The notes beneath the pieces are model-generated. The model saw nothing but the letters and a program-made list of their open reading frames with translations, was not told the DNA's origin and did no database searches. 64,000 bases of DNA from Ctena decussata. Taxonomy: Eukaryota; Mollusca; Bivalvia; Lucinida; Lucinidae. Positions 1 to 13,800 of this stretch are shown piece by piece. The DNA lies in contig OZ022499.1 in assembly GCA_963989385.1 (NCBI GenBank), positions 78,047,903-78,111,902 of the forward strand, given 5' to 3'. A program made the position numbers and the translations under genes. Position 1 is the first letter of the stretch, and every line of letters begins with the position of its first letter.

Positions 1-396
1 CTTCCGTGTTCATGCACGAGCAACTTTCTTTGGCATAAATTAGTGCCCCAGATACAAGACATAATTGTTCATGCTTCGCAAATATTTTATTGTGAGATAT
101 TTGTCAGTTAATCCAAAGTGATTACCTGTATGAACGGTAATTTAGACAAATTTGCTCTTCTCTGGAACTCAGGACATACAATAATAAGAATTAGCCCTTT
201 TAGCTTCACAAGGTTTTATACTTACCTACCAAAGGCATTTGACGTGACCAGGCTGCTCACCGAAGCGATCTGATTATGTTTAATGCCTGTTTTGCCCTTA
301 TTTACCTGTGAAGCTTAGGGGGCCGGTAATAATTATGAGTTGACAAAAGCTGATCGAAAATAATTTCATAAACAACCAACAAGACGGGCAGCGACG

Positions 397-456
397 AGTC
401 GACGTTGAGTCAACGTTGATTCAACGTAATGACGTTGAACCGACGTTGATACAACG
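397..456. repeat. CAACGTTGA/GACGTTGA short array
   Basis: Five to six copies of the near-palindrome (C/G)AACGTTGA in 60 bp, on both strands by symmetry. Cause unknown; possibly part of a longer repeat. Confidence 0.5.
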
Positions 457-699
457 CCGATTCCTCGTTCTGTGCCCGATAGGCTATTGTTCTAACAGCT
501 GAGTCAAAGCCGTCATCGTGTACTATTGCCCGGATGAGGCGCCTCACTGACACTGATGCGACGTCATGTTAACGTTGTTCTGGCGCCGTATGCAAGCTGG
601 GCGTATCAGCCATAATATTAGGGTACAATATGATTTTGTGTTATATGATAATTTGAAAGATGACGGCTCTATATGTTAAACAACCATCTTAAACTAATT

Positions 700-855
700 C
701 CGTCTGCCTATCTTTCCCCTCTTCTCTTTTCTTCTCTTTTCTCTAACAGTTATGCTACGCCATACAGTAATGTTATAGCTATTTTGGGACGTTGTCTCAT
801 ATATCATGTACCATGATCTGAGATGAAAATAAAGTTTTGTTCTGTTCTGTTCTGG
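700..855 (+). mobile_element. Possible 3' end of a non-LTR retroposon
   Basis: AATAAAG followed by a TTCTG pentanucleotide run (833-855) resembles the short tandem tails of some LINE/SINE copies. No coding remnant is visible upstream. Confidence 0.35.
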
Positions 856-1230
856 CAGAAGAATTCAAAATGGTAAAATTACATTATCATTTTCGAGTCT
901 CTATGTACCAATGGTACATTCAAGTTGGTTCATGCCAACTATGAAAGGTCAGACTATACTACATGGGATACACTTTTTACATTACACATATTAGCAGATT
1001 TTGTTTAAAAAAAAACCTCTTCACATAGTTCTCAACCTCAAAATTTTCCTCACATGATTTTTTTTTACAGTAATAATGCACTTATAAAAGTCTGTTTTAA
1101 TTCCAAGTCATCCATCCCCCACACCCTGCAATGACAGAAAAAGACAATAACCAATCCCCCCTCCCCACCCCTCCTTCACCCCCACTCCCTTGCAAATGAC
1201 TCCAAATGTCAATTGAGTCTTAATTTATTT

Positions 1231-1352
1231 AAGTTATAAGATCTGTTTCCTCCTCCAAATCAACCGCAAGTTCTAGATCTATCTTAATATGATAGATCTA
1301 GATTTTGGGATTGTCCTGGAAGGGAAAAAATCTCACTGCTGAATTAATATGG
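1231..1352. mobile_element. Family D MITE, partial
   Basis: Contains the TAGATCTATC/GATAGATCTA palindromic core and the flanking GGGATTGTCCTGGAAGGGA typical of family D, ending in TGAATTAATATGG. Confidence 0.6.
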
Positions 1353-1637
1353 TACTTCAAGTTGTCAATACAAGACACTACATTCTTTTGAAAATCATGC
1401 CCTCAATCTTCAATTCTTTTTCCTGTTTTTTTGTGTGTTTTTTGCTGGTGATAAGCACAATGTGAGACGTAGCTAGCATATTACTTCTCTTGGGTCTGAT
1501 CTTTTTGATGAGTATTCTGACAGTGTTTCATGTTTGTAAATTAAGTATGTGCAAACATGGGTGACATAGCATCTGGTTGAATTCTTCTATTGAGTGGTTT
1601 AATTCTTTTGATGACTATTTCTTATCTACCATTACAG

Positions 1638-1801
1638 TTATAAGATTGAAAACCTTCAGCAAGGGAGAAAATTTGTTGTCAGTGTGAATTACAGTATATG
1701 CTTTGAGAGTGCTGGCCCTTGTGAAGATACCATAGTGGTTCTAGAAGATTTTGTCCTTCCAAAAGCTGAATGTGATTGGAACACTGGATTTGTAATCCCT
1801 G
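1638..1801 (+). CDS. Exon 1 (A1): last quarter of an upstream repeat unit
   Basis: Starts after ATTACAG, phase 2 to 1, 164 nt. It encodes the A-type pattern: YKIENL, then VNYSICFES, GPCEDTIVVL and the closing LPKAECDWNTGF. The three A-type cysteines are present. The donor is GTATGT. Its B, C and D exons must lie upstream of the window. Confidence 0.85.
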
Positions 1802-4800
1802 GTATGTAGGGTAGAGTCTGGTAACTTCGGACATGGGGGTAAATTCGGATATACAATTGCGAACAGTGAAAATCCAGGTGAGCCGTCTCATCAGGATTTT
1901 TACTGTTTAGCCAGTTATTATTTCTTTAGTTCCAAACAACTGACATGATGAAGAAAACAATGTCTTTGTCCGAATTTACCTGCTGTCCGAAATTACCCGA
2001 CTCTCCCCTGACCAATATATCTAAAATACATGAGGAGTGATCCAAAATTATAGTGGTATGCAAGTTTCCGGGGCGGCATTGAGGACCCTTAATGACTGTT
2101 CTTCTGAACTGGTTAGTGTCTACACTGTTTACAGTTCCTCCAGCAACTGTTTGATACAGTGGCAGATAATGAATTTTAACTTGTTCAGATATAAGGATAA
2201 TTACAAGTTGTAGCATTTGGATTAATTTAATGGCTGTAGCTAAGATGTAGCTGAGCTGTACAGTATTTTGCAGCTATAAGATGGTGTTTTTCCATCTCTA
2301 GAATAACCCCAGATATCTTAATCAGTCATTAAATTCAGCCATAAGAAGAAGTTTTCCCTTCTAAGACAGTTTCCATAAAAATCAAGGTCCATCTTATACA
2401 TGTAAGACAGAGCTACAGAGATTCAGGATTGTTTTGGAAGGGAAAACCCCTATTTTATAAGCAAAAAAATATGGTAAGTCTGTCTTGTGTAAATGGGACA
2501 TATATTCTTTGATCTTTTAAATTTTGTTTGATATCTCAAACTAATTTCCCTGTAGGATTTGATCTGGATGCCTGGCTGACAGAGAACAGTTACAGTAACA
2601 CTGTGCCATTGTCCGACTTTGTGGTTACTATGTTTGTGGACACACTACAGATAGGATCATACCTTCTGGATGAACAGTGTAGCAGTGGTGTGGGGATTTT
2701 TATACCAACCACAGGCAACTGGAATAACGGTAAGTTAGTAGGAAACAAACTAGTTTAAAGAAGTCCAGAGTCGTAAATGAGGAATGAGCTGAAAAAAGGG
2801 AGATTTTTATATTACATAATGTATCAACAAAACTTCAGTTCAGAATGTGGCTTGATAAAATTGGCATCTCTTCAATTTTATTTGTGGGGACTATATCACA
2901 TGCTAAATTGCATAGGTCAGTTACACGCTATCAGATGACTTTTGAGCAACATTCTGGGTGTAGCCCAGAAAACTATCAATTAAGCAAAGATGTGCGAATT
3001 CCAGAATTCCCTGGGAAAAACAACTGACTTTCCACAAGCAGAATGTGGCTTTCCAACTTGTCTGTCATAGCTGTGAGACCTAACGTTTTTAAAGGGTCAG
3101 TGCTCTTAACCACTAGTCTGTGGAGGCCCATTAATATGTAAGACTCAGAGAGAGAGCAAATGAGCTAGGACACAACAAAACCAACAAAGTGGCATCTGCC
3201 CAGTCTGATCAGTCTTGGGCATAAATGGGTTAATATCTAAAGGCTGAGAGAGAGAGCTAATTTTTCCTGTAAAAGTAGTCCCCATTGAAGAAAGGATTCA
3301 CCAACCAGGAAAGCAGATACTGTTCTGTTGAAGTTGTTTCCCTTGTAAAATGGACACTGAACCCTGGTGAAGTAGTCATACACCTTATTAACGAGTTAAT
3401 TATTTTCTTTGTAGATCCTAGCTGTACATCAGCAATGTCTCTACCTACCTTGGATGACAATGTAGTTTGCTACATACCTGCCTCATGTACAGGAATCAGC
3501 TGTTGTGTTGACGTTGAGAGATTGGCACTGGCGTTTACTGTGATGTTTGACATTGATGACTGTGGATACAGATTTTCTGTCGGCATCGAAAACCTTAAAT
3601 TCACCAGATCTCTGTTCAATTTTGCATTTGGTAAGTATACAGTCTTCCCTCCTTGCTTAAACTGAGGAACCTGAAGGATCTATATATTGAAAAGACAAGA
3701 CCAATCAGTCAGTTTTGAATTACTGTATAGGTGTTTTTTCAAGCATTATTGTTTACTGCACCTAAAAGAACCTTGTTTTGACAATTTTTTGACAGTGGAC
3801 CATTGTTCTGAAGTTTTATTGTCCATTCATTTACCTGTTATTGCCACTCATTGGAACTGCGTCTGTGAGAAATTTCTAATGATGAGCCATGATATATGTT
3901 TTGTAGAGATACAACAAAATTACTCCAGAACTATTGACATCAAAACCCTTCTTTTCTGAAACTTTGGCTTAGACTTATGTTTTCTTTATTTTCAGATGTA
4001 ATCCACATATTTGACTTGAATGGTTTGATAAAACTCGAGTAAGTATCATAAAGTTGTATTTTGTCTTCCTTTCTTGAGATGTGAAAACTAAGCATTATGC
4101 CACATTTCAAAATTCTTCATACATCTCTAACTGAAATACATTAGTAGTTTTTCTCAAGGTGAGCCTGGCCGTGTAGCACAGTCGGTAGGGCACCTGACTT
4201 ATAAGTCAGAGGTCCTGGGTTCGATACCCGGTCTGGCCACATACTTTTGTTTCTCCTTCCCTTGATTCAAGAAGGGCAATTGTCAGTTACTGGCGAAAAT
4301 ATTTGCACTAAGTACCGGTTAACCACTTAAGAGGTCTAAGCCTGCCCAGGAATAGTGTGGTAAGGTTAACTGACCGTCCCAACATGCCCATAGCTGTTTA
4401 CCGTGGACGTAAAGCAACAAATCAATCAGTCAATCTCAAGGTGAATGGGTACACTTTCAGGTGAAGCAACTCTGCCATTTTTAGTTCGCCTGAACGAAAG
4501 TTCAGAAAGAGCTATTGTTGTCACCCCGGCGTCCGCATCAGCGTCAGCGTTGGCGTCCGGATTGGATGTTTTGGTTAAAGTTTTTTAAAGACCTATATCT
4601 CCTTAACCCATGGATGGATTCTTTTGATACTTGCACTGTAGGTAGATATTGGTCCAAAGTTTAACAGGGTACCACCCCCACCCCACTCCATGACCTTGAT
4701 GTCAAGGTCATGGACTTAGAAAATTGGGAGTATTTTTGGACTGGATGTTTTGGTTAAAGTTTTATAAAGCCCAACATCTCCTTAAGCCATGGATGGATTC

Positions 4801-7800
4801 CTTTGATACTTGCACTGTAGTTAGATATTGGTCCAAAGTTTTCCAAGGTACTACCCCCACCCCCTCAGTGACCTTGATGTCAAGGTCATGGAGTTAGAAA
4901 ATTGTCTTTTTATTGATTGGATGTTTTGGTTAAAGTCTTTTAAAGACACATATCCTCTGAACTCAGTGATGAATTCTTTTTATATTTGCACTTTAGTTAG
5001 ATATTAGTCCAAAGTTTTGCTGAGTACTTCCCCAACCCCGCTCAGTGACCTTGATGTCAAGGTCACAGACTTTGGAAATTTGTTCTTTATCAAAGTTTTC
5101 TAATTGCATACTGATTCATAATGCTTGGCAGAGATTTAGTTTACACTTGAACTGATGTTAGACACTTTTTTGAGTTTTTACAAAACACTATATACTTACC
5201 CCACTGGATGACCTTGAAGTCAAGGTCATCGACTTAGAATTTTGTCTTAAAGATTTTGGTTAAAGTTTTATATTTATGAAGACATAGTTTCACAGTGCCA
5301 CGGTGGACTCAGTTGATACTAATACTTGGACTGATGTTAGATAATGGTTCAAGGTTTTGTTACATCCTAGGTCCCCCCACCCCCCCATCCCCACCCCTAC
5401 CGCTTAGTTCTTTGACCTCAAGCTCATGGACTTTGAAATTTCATGTGGATTCTTTTACTTTAATTTTATTTTAAGACTTATTTCTTAGATAGCTTTTGTT
5501 TATAAATGTGTTGTCATTATGGACATGCTTGCCTGAAGTTTTATGCATGGAAGTCCACACCTCCAAAGCGACTGTGTGATGGGCAAGCACCTATTCAGGC
5601 GAGCTATGCTGTCAGGTGACAGCTCTTGTAGTTTTTGCATTCTATCTGAATGGGGGTCATCTCTGAAAGGATTGAATTTGCTCCTTTAGAGCAAATTCTT
5701 TTCTTAAATAGTAGACACCATTTTGGAGGGGCTTTGTTATTCAGGGAATCTAATAGGGAGTCACAAAAGTTGTTTCCTTTGTAAAAAATGACATAAAACC
5801 ATGGAGGTATACTCGTACATGTTAATATGAATTAGAATAGTTACTGCAGCTTCTGTAAAATAATGGCTAATTTACTGAATGTGCCAGTGTCACTTTTTCT
5901 AAAAAGGAAAAAGAAAAATTAAAAGATATCTAGTGATGGTATTCAGACTTCCTCAAGGTAATAATCTGAAGACTAATATCTGATTTACTTTTATCCAGTT
6001 CCATTCTGTCACATATTTTGTTGATCTTTAACTTCCAGGTTTCTGATATCTGACCTTGAACTAGAGAGGAAGTACCTCATGTCAGCAGGGGTCAAAGTGT
6101 GTTTTAGCGATACTGAACCATGTGACCAGGAGGTGGTCATATTTGATAATGTCCTTGTCTCAAAACGACCTTGTGAATATGATGCCACATATCTGAAGCC
6201 AAGTAAGTCTGTGACAGATAACTGTAATACCATATTTATTTGACTATAAGACAGGAGTTTTCCTCTTCCAAAATTACCCAAAATATGTAAATAATGTGTA
6301 ATTCAGTTATAAGATGGGAGTTTCTCTTCCAAAGCAATCCCAAAGATCTAGATCCATCTTATAAGATGGATCTAGATCTTCGGGATTGTTTCAGAAGAGA
6401 AACTTCCCTTCTTATAACTGAATAAATATGGTAATTATGAGAATGGTTAACATGTTTGTAAGGCTGTGCATATTTAAGGTGAATTGGTACACCTCCATGT
6501 TTTCTGCTCGTTTTACAAAAGGGAACAACTTCAGTGACATCCTGATTGCTTCCACGGATGACAAAACCTTTCCCTAATAGAGTCTACTCATAAAGAAAAC
6601 AATTAGCTCCATTAAGGTTAGACACCATTTTGGGAGGATTTGTCATCCAGGAAAGCAAACAAGAAGTCAGAAAATAATGTCTCCCTTTAAAAAATGGCAG
6701 AAAAACATGGCTTTATATTCATACACTTCACAAATCAATTATGGCCAAAACATTATTATGTGTCTATATGCCTTAATACCAACCACTTCTGGCTATAAAT
6801 GGCATTTCATAATACACCCATGGATATTCAAAGTTTTCTTTACATGTTATACATTGGTACACTGAAGTGAAGATCATTTAAATTTTTCAGGCTCATGGAT
6901 ACTCAAAGGGAGATCTTTTTCACTTGGAAATAATTGCTTTCTCATGAAGGGAGACACCTCTGAAAGGAAGGAATTTGCTTTTCGAAAAAGCAAATTCCTT
7001 CATTTAAGAGGTGTCTCCTTCAATAAGTGATTCTCATACAGGAGGAGCAAAAATGTCTTTCTGTTCTAGCTATCTTCCTTGTAGATATGAAAGCCAAACA
7101 ATGGCTAATAAAATGACAGAGACTAAGACAATGCCTGCCATTTTGTAGAGTTTAACCTGTCTAGTGATTTCTTTTCAGACATATCCTTAATAGAGTGGAA
7201 GACCTCTTACAACCTTGATCCAGCTGAGCCACTAGACAGCTATCACCAGGCCCTGTTCTTTGAAGACATACAGATAGCTGAGTATCTTTTACTGGAACCA
7301 TGTACTTTGCTGGAGGATACATGGGATCCAAGTGGTTAGTTTTATTGTCTCATCTGCAACTAGCAGAAGTGAGACATACATATTACTTCTATGGTATCTT
7401 TGTCATTGGCGTAAACTTGGTAGAGTTTTCACATATAACTCAGCTTTGTGACATTTCCCAGACAGGCAAGACACCGTATTTCATGGAATACTTGTACATG
7501 TATTCCATTCACGAGTCTCTGCCACAAGAAGTACCATAATGCTTCTAATAAATGCCCTGAATCTAATAAACACCCCTTCTAATGCACTTACGAATATAAC
7601 GCGACATCTGATTGGATAACGTCAAAAAATTGCGACAGTATATTCTATGATTTACTGTCGCAAACCTGACGTCATTATAAAACGTCGCTTCTCATTGGCT
7701 GACGTTGGTTTTACGCTGCTGAAAGCGCTTGCTATGGGTGCAAAGAAGTACACTTTGAAAGGTGAAAATGTGAAAAAGTGCATTAGAATGAGGATAACTG

Positions 7801-10800
7801 TATTGAAAATTGTCATTTAGGGAGGTAAATCATCGGTTTTATGGTCGCAAATTCTGTTTTACGGCTCCGCTGGCGCGTCGGGGTAAAACGAAATTTCCAA
7901 CCATAAAACCAAAGATTTACCTCCCCAAATGACAATTCTGAATACAGTTATCCCCTAATTACTGTTTCTGTGAATAAAGTGGCCAGAATTCTACCACATA
8001 GGCTTTAGACCACCAGATATGTTGTTTTTTGTCCAAATTTTGCTTCCAAAACACCATTTATGGGACTTATGAATTGCAATGCACCAAGGGCTTTTATGTC
8101 GTAGAGGTATATTGTAGCAATCATGTCTGTTTATCTGTCCATTCATGGCTCGGTCCATTTACATTTGATTATGAGCTGGCATGATCAAAAGTACAGGGAG
8201 CTATTGTTGTCACACTGACACCGGCCTTGCCTTGGGCATCACACTTAAAAGTTTTACGACAAAGTTTTTTTTATGTGATGAGTATTATTGGGCAATATGA
8301 TGATGTTAGTATGCCATGAGCTAAGGAATTTTTGCTTGCAGTTCGCAGATGCAGAGCCACCTGCAGTTTCAAACAGTTTGATCAGAATATTTACTGTTTG
8401 AAAATCTGAGAATTCTATGGACAAAAGACGCAATGATATCCTTCGCAAAGAAAGCGTCTGGAAAATAGAAGAAAAAACAGGGAAAAAATCAGGAAAAGTC
8501 AGGGAATTTTTAACTGGAGGATGAGTGGCAACACCACACTGGTTTATAAAAGGTGATCCTGAGGGTCAAGCTTCAGTTCAGTACAACTTGATCCTCTGAC
8601 AACTCTTGATTTCTGTTTCAGCATGCAGTATACCCTTAGACCTACCAGTGGTACCAGGGAACACAGTCTCTAGCACAATATCTAGCACCTGTACAGGTGT
8701 GACAAGCTGTGTATACGCAGAAGAGGTGGGCAGAAACTTCCACGTGTCTGTAGACATTATCACCTGTGCCAGGATAATAACTGTGGAACTGGAGCAGATG
8801 GTATTTGAAATACCCTTCGAAGATTATCCCTGGGGTAGGAGAAGTTTTATATTTGAGCCAAGACACGACAAAACCAACAAAATAGCATGTGCGCTCAGCA
8901 CATACTCAGATCAGCCTGGGCATCCACGAGTCTGATCAGAGTCTTTGCTGTCTGCATGGAGTTAGTTTAGATCCTTAGCTACCCTTTAAGCGCACAGAAA
9001 AGATTCTGGTCTGGCCAGGTTGATCTGAGTCCTTGCTGGGCACACATGCCACTTTGTTGGTTTTGTTGTGTCACAGCTTACTTCATGTTGTGTTTTAGAT
9101 TATGACCTATTTGTAAGCTTCAAAGAAATTGTGAAATATTTATATTGTTTTATCATTTACCAAAGATAATTTCACAAAAGGGGTTGAGTGGTCGGTACTT
9201 AACTACTTTAGAACTGCACTGATAGCCATATTTTTTAGAGGAAATCTAGCAAGGAGGACACATGGCATTGTTCATATTTGAAAATTGAGAGTCTGTTATG
9301 ATTAAGGGCCTGCAATTAATATAGATGGTGCCTAAATAATCATGTAAATTCACTTATTTTAATTTCAGGAAATAGAACAGCATTTTATCTGTTTGGAGCT
9401 GTAAGAGTAGAGTAAGTGATATTTTACATGTAGGGCCCAGTTGTTCAAAACATCGTTAGCTTAACAAACTCTTTAAGAGGTCAACTTGTGAGGAGTTTTT
9501 TGACTTTATAACCAAATATACTAATATTTTATGTTGAAAAAATGACAAAAGCTTCTCTCATTTTTTCAACAAAAATATTGGCATGTTTGAGATATTGACA
9601 TTTGAAATTTTAAAGAAATGTTAATTAATGATGTATGGCAAAAGCATCTCTCATTTTTCAACATAAAATATTGGCAAGTTTGAGATATTTTAAAACAATT
9701 GAAATTTTAATGAAATGTTAGCTAAGGATGTCGTACGCTTTGAACAACTGGGTCCAGGTCATTATTGGTAACAAAATGTCATGATCTGTTAAAGCCTGAT
9801 GACTGTTAGACTGCCAGGATATTTAGTTCAGTATAGTCATATTTAAGGTGTATGGGTACACCTCCATGTTTTTGCGACCATTTTTAAAAAGTGGAAAAAC
9901 TTTCTTGACTTCCTATTTGCTTTTCTATAGATGAAGCCCTTTCAAGGTGGGGTCTACTGTTAAAGGAAAGAATTTGCTCCTAGAGGAGCAAATGCTTTCC
10001 TTTAAGAATGACCCCATTGAGCAGGGAGGCAAAAATGAAAATGGCAGAGTTGCTTCCCATGAAAGTGTATCCATTTACCTTAACTGCCTCAGTAAAGAAA
10101 CAGTGATGTGGCTGGGACTGATATAGGCCATCATCGTAATTCAGATATCAATAAAATTAGTCCAGTCGACTATGTAAAGTTATTTTAATGTTTAACTTTG
10201 AAAATAATTGTAAAAATTGCCGCTAGATACTTTTATGGTTATATTTCACAACAAAGACGGAAATTCTTCTTTCCTTTCCAAACGAGATTGGTTTAGATGG
10301 TTTTATTTTTAATGTGTGCATGATTGCATAATAAATATGATGTAGCATTTACTCTTGAAGTGCCAAAGCATATCACAAAATTTACATCTGCAAAATTCAT
10401 AAAAAACGTTCTATCCAAGCTATATCATATTAAAAAATCCAGTGATTGGAAGGCAAACAGTTGATCATTAGAGTGCTTCGAATTAATCTTCAGGTTTTAT
10501 CCGTATTCTTGTTCTCATATATACATGTGGCTTATTTTGTAAACTCTGTATAGTGCTCATTGCTTTTCCTAGTAGGGATTCATTTTACATAAAGTGTTTA
10601 TTTATTTTCCAAGGTTTTCGGTGACTGTTCCGCTGGAAGATAGGTTATACTCAATGGACATGGAGATCAGTTTATGTTTTAACCCATCAGAAGACCCAGA
10701 ATGCTCAACTTCTGTCACCATATTTAATGACACTCGCCTCTATATCTTGCCATGTAGCTGGTCTGAGGGATTTGTTGATCCAAGTAAGCATTCTCTTGTA

Positions 10801-13800
10801 GAAATTTCAACTGTCATTGGTGTCAGAGTTTCCTATATGAGCCTTGACACGACAAAACCAACAATGTGGTTGTGCACACAGTGCAGACTCAGATCAGCCT
10901 GGGCATCTGCCCAGTCTGATCAGAGTCTTCACTGGCCGCATGGAGGTAGCTTAGTCCCTTAGGTACCCTTTGAGCACTTAACAAAGAGTCTGATCAAATT
11001 GGGTGGGTGTCCAGCCTGATCTAAGTCTGCGCTGGGCGCACAACCATATTGTTGGTTTTCTCGTGTCGCGACATATTTATTTGGCTGTAAAACTTTTCTC
11101 TATCTCTAGAATGAACCTAAATACATGTAATGTATCTAAATCAGTTTTATTAAATTTTGCTATGAGATTGAGTCTCCTAAACAATCACAGAAAATCGTAT
11201 AAGGCGGATCTAGATAAGATGGAGCTAGAATTCTGGGGATTTTTTTGGGAGGGAAAAAACACACACAAAAAAAAAAAAACAGTCTTATAGCTGAATTACA
11301 AAAGACTGAGTTTCATATTTGGGTAAATTTAGTAAGGGAAAACCTCAGTCTCATAGCTAAGTAAATATTGTGTACGTTTCAGCTATAGTAAATTGGTGGG
11401 AAACAAAAAAAGGAATATAAAAACTATTTGCCAGCTACATTTAATGGAAGTAATGCTAACAGGTGTCCATGGCATAGTGGCTGAGAGGGCTGACTCTTAA
11501 ACAAAACAGGCACACAAGTGAGAAAGCACCACTTTCTGCTTTCTGAAGGTCAGGTGTGTTTTTTTCCCCGGGAGCTCCAGTTTGCCCACCTGTGGTTAAC
11601 AAGCTGCTGGATGTAAGAGAAATATTCTTGAAAAACTTCTTTAAAAATTAAACAAAAAAAAAAAAAAAAAAAAAAAAAACTCATACAACACATATAAAAA
11701 AAAACGATGGAACATGATCAATGAAATACTGATCTATTTCTTTTCAGATTTCTCTTTTACTTTGTGGAAGTCCTTGTTTGGTTTGTCTGGCCTATCCCCA
11801 CTGCCAACAGATGTTGTGACAAAGCTCCTATCAGATATACAAGTTGGAACCTACCTGCTGGACATTCAGTGTGGTATAGCTACTGGCCTGTACAGTGGGG
11901 CTATAAATGGCTGGAAAACAGGTTAGTGTGGTAAAAAAAAAGGATAGAATTATTTTGGGAAAGAAATAGACAAGTAACAGTTTACCTTAATGACCCTAAA
12001 ATTTCGGACACCCGAAAGTTGGACAATTATTGTTTGAAAATTCGTAGACTGTATATTTTACACACGTTAATGCATCCAAATGATGCTGTAGTGAATGGCA
12101 AATGTTGTAGACCCTGATGGAGCAGTTTGATCTGGGTCATACAATGTTTGCACAGACCTGTCTGTCTGAATATTTAGGGTCATTACGGTAATACAGTTTA
12201 TACATGGTAAGTTAAAAGCTCACTGGTTTGCCCTTCTGGAGTCTGATTCAGTGAGTTATATAAGATTTTTAACTATCACTTTCTTTTCATCCCTCCAGTT
12301 TTACATTTCAAGAAAAAATAGACAAGTAATACTCAAAGTTACTTGTATGTCTTGCACAAAAATACCACAGGAAGGGTTAGCATACATGTGCTCAGATGTG
12401 TTGGAAGAAATCTTTAAAGAATCTCTAGTCTCACTGAATTCATGAATTCAGCCAATATTTTCATAGTGATAAAAACTTATTAAATAAATTTGCTATATTT
12501 GTCCAATTTTATAAATGGAAGAAAACGTAGAAAAATCAAAGAGTTGTGCCAAAAAAAATGTTACTGTTTGTCAAATTGTGTATCTTCTTAAGCTGAAAAA
12601 TTATTTTCAATTTTACAGCTGCCTGTACCCAGTCAGTTTCATTCCAAGATCTCCCAGAAGACACTGCAACATGCTACCTAACTTCCTGCACAGAGTTCCA
12701 CTGTTGTGTTAAAGCTGCTGAACTACAGAGATCATTCCAGGCCGTGTTTGCTATAGACCCTTGTAGCAGTATATTAACTGTTGGTATTGAATCTGCAACT
12801 GTGGAAATCAGCTTGGAGGAGGAAAATTCGGGTAAGCTTAAAAGATGCATTAGATTGTACGTGGTTAAATATTTTTTGCATGTATTTGCAAAAGAGCCAT
12901 AGGGTTGTAGTCAGAATATCAGGTAGCATCAGGGTTTGCATCAATTTTCACATCCTTGTAAGGGTCTATGCTCAGACTGACCTATGTTAACAGTTGTGCT
13001 GGTTGACCTAAAAATTTATCCATCTAAAGTTAGGCACCTGTTTGGTGCCATATACAGTAGAACTCCAATGGCTCAAACTCTGATGGCTCATTTACCCTGC
13101 TAGGCTAGAACTCATTCTAAGATCCCTAGAGGTCAATTTATATAGAAGCTAGCCCTGGATGACTGGACCTATCTGTGGCTGGAACTAATTTTCATGGTCC
13201 GAACCTGTTTGAGCCTTGAAATTCAACTGCATTATCTTCTGATTGTTCTCCCTTATGAATATCAGGACATGTTGGTATCTATAGCTGTGAAATCAAAAAA
13301 GAATAAGGTCATAATTCTGAATACATTTTTATGTCAGTGTTCTTTTCCTTGTTAAACCATTCAAGTGTATAGTGTGTGTTTTGTATATTGTTGAAATTAC
13401 AAAATAATCTTTATATTTGCAGGTGCTCCTGGCCGTTTCTACATAAATGGTTTCCTACGTCTAGAGTAAGTCCTATTTTGCTCAGTCTAGTTCCTCAGTT
13501 TACATGATGCAATTACTTAAAAAGACTTCACACTTGCTCCTTTAATTTTAAGCTGTCCAAATTTAGCATGATTTTGTGTATGTGTGCTTGTGTGTGCGTG
13601 TGATGGTGTGTGGTGGGGTGGGGTGTATGTGTTAGGGTTATATAGGGCAAAATCAGGTACTGATCAATTTGCTCCTAACACATTTGCTGCAAGAGGAGCA
13701 AATTCTTTGAAGTTCCATTTAGTTGGAAGAGAAGCAAGAATTGAAAATGACAGAGTTGCTTCCCCTGAAATTGTTCGATTGACCTTAAAGGCTTTTACCG

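Larger units (their letters stand above)
1..1637. other. Upstream intron or flank, no exon seen
   Basis: No exon of A to D type with matching phase was found. Holds a small CAACGTTGA array, a pyrimidine-rich stretch near 710-745, a TTCTG tail and a family D MITE fragment. Confidence 0.5.

Noticed and set aside
1..1637. First exon or promoter of the gene
   Set aside because: Exon 1 in this window is an internal A exon with phase 2, so the true start must be upstream; no start exon or promoter could be supported here.
4162..4240. Apparent tRNA gene (also at 28411, 37010 and 23918)
   Set aside because: B boxes are good, but anticodon stems are irregular and each copy continues into the same SINE body, so they are retroposons, not tRNA genes.
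12515..12712. Open frame overlapping exon 11 in another frame
   Set aside because: The frame with the C-type Cys pattern and matching phases is the other one; this is a shadow.
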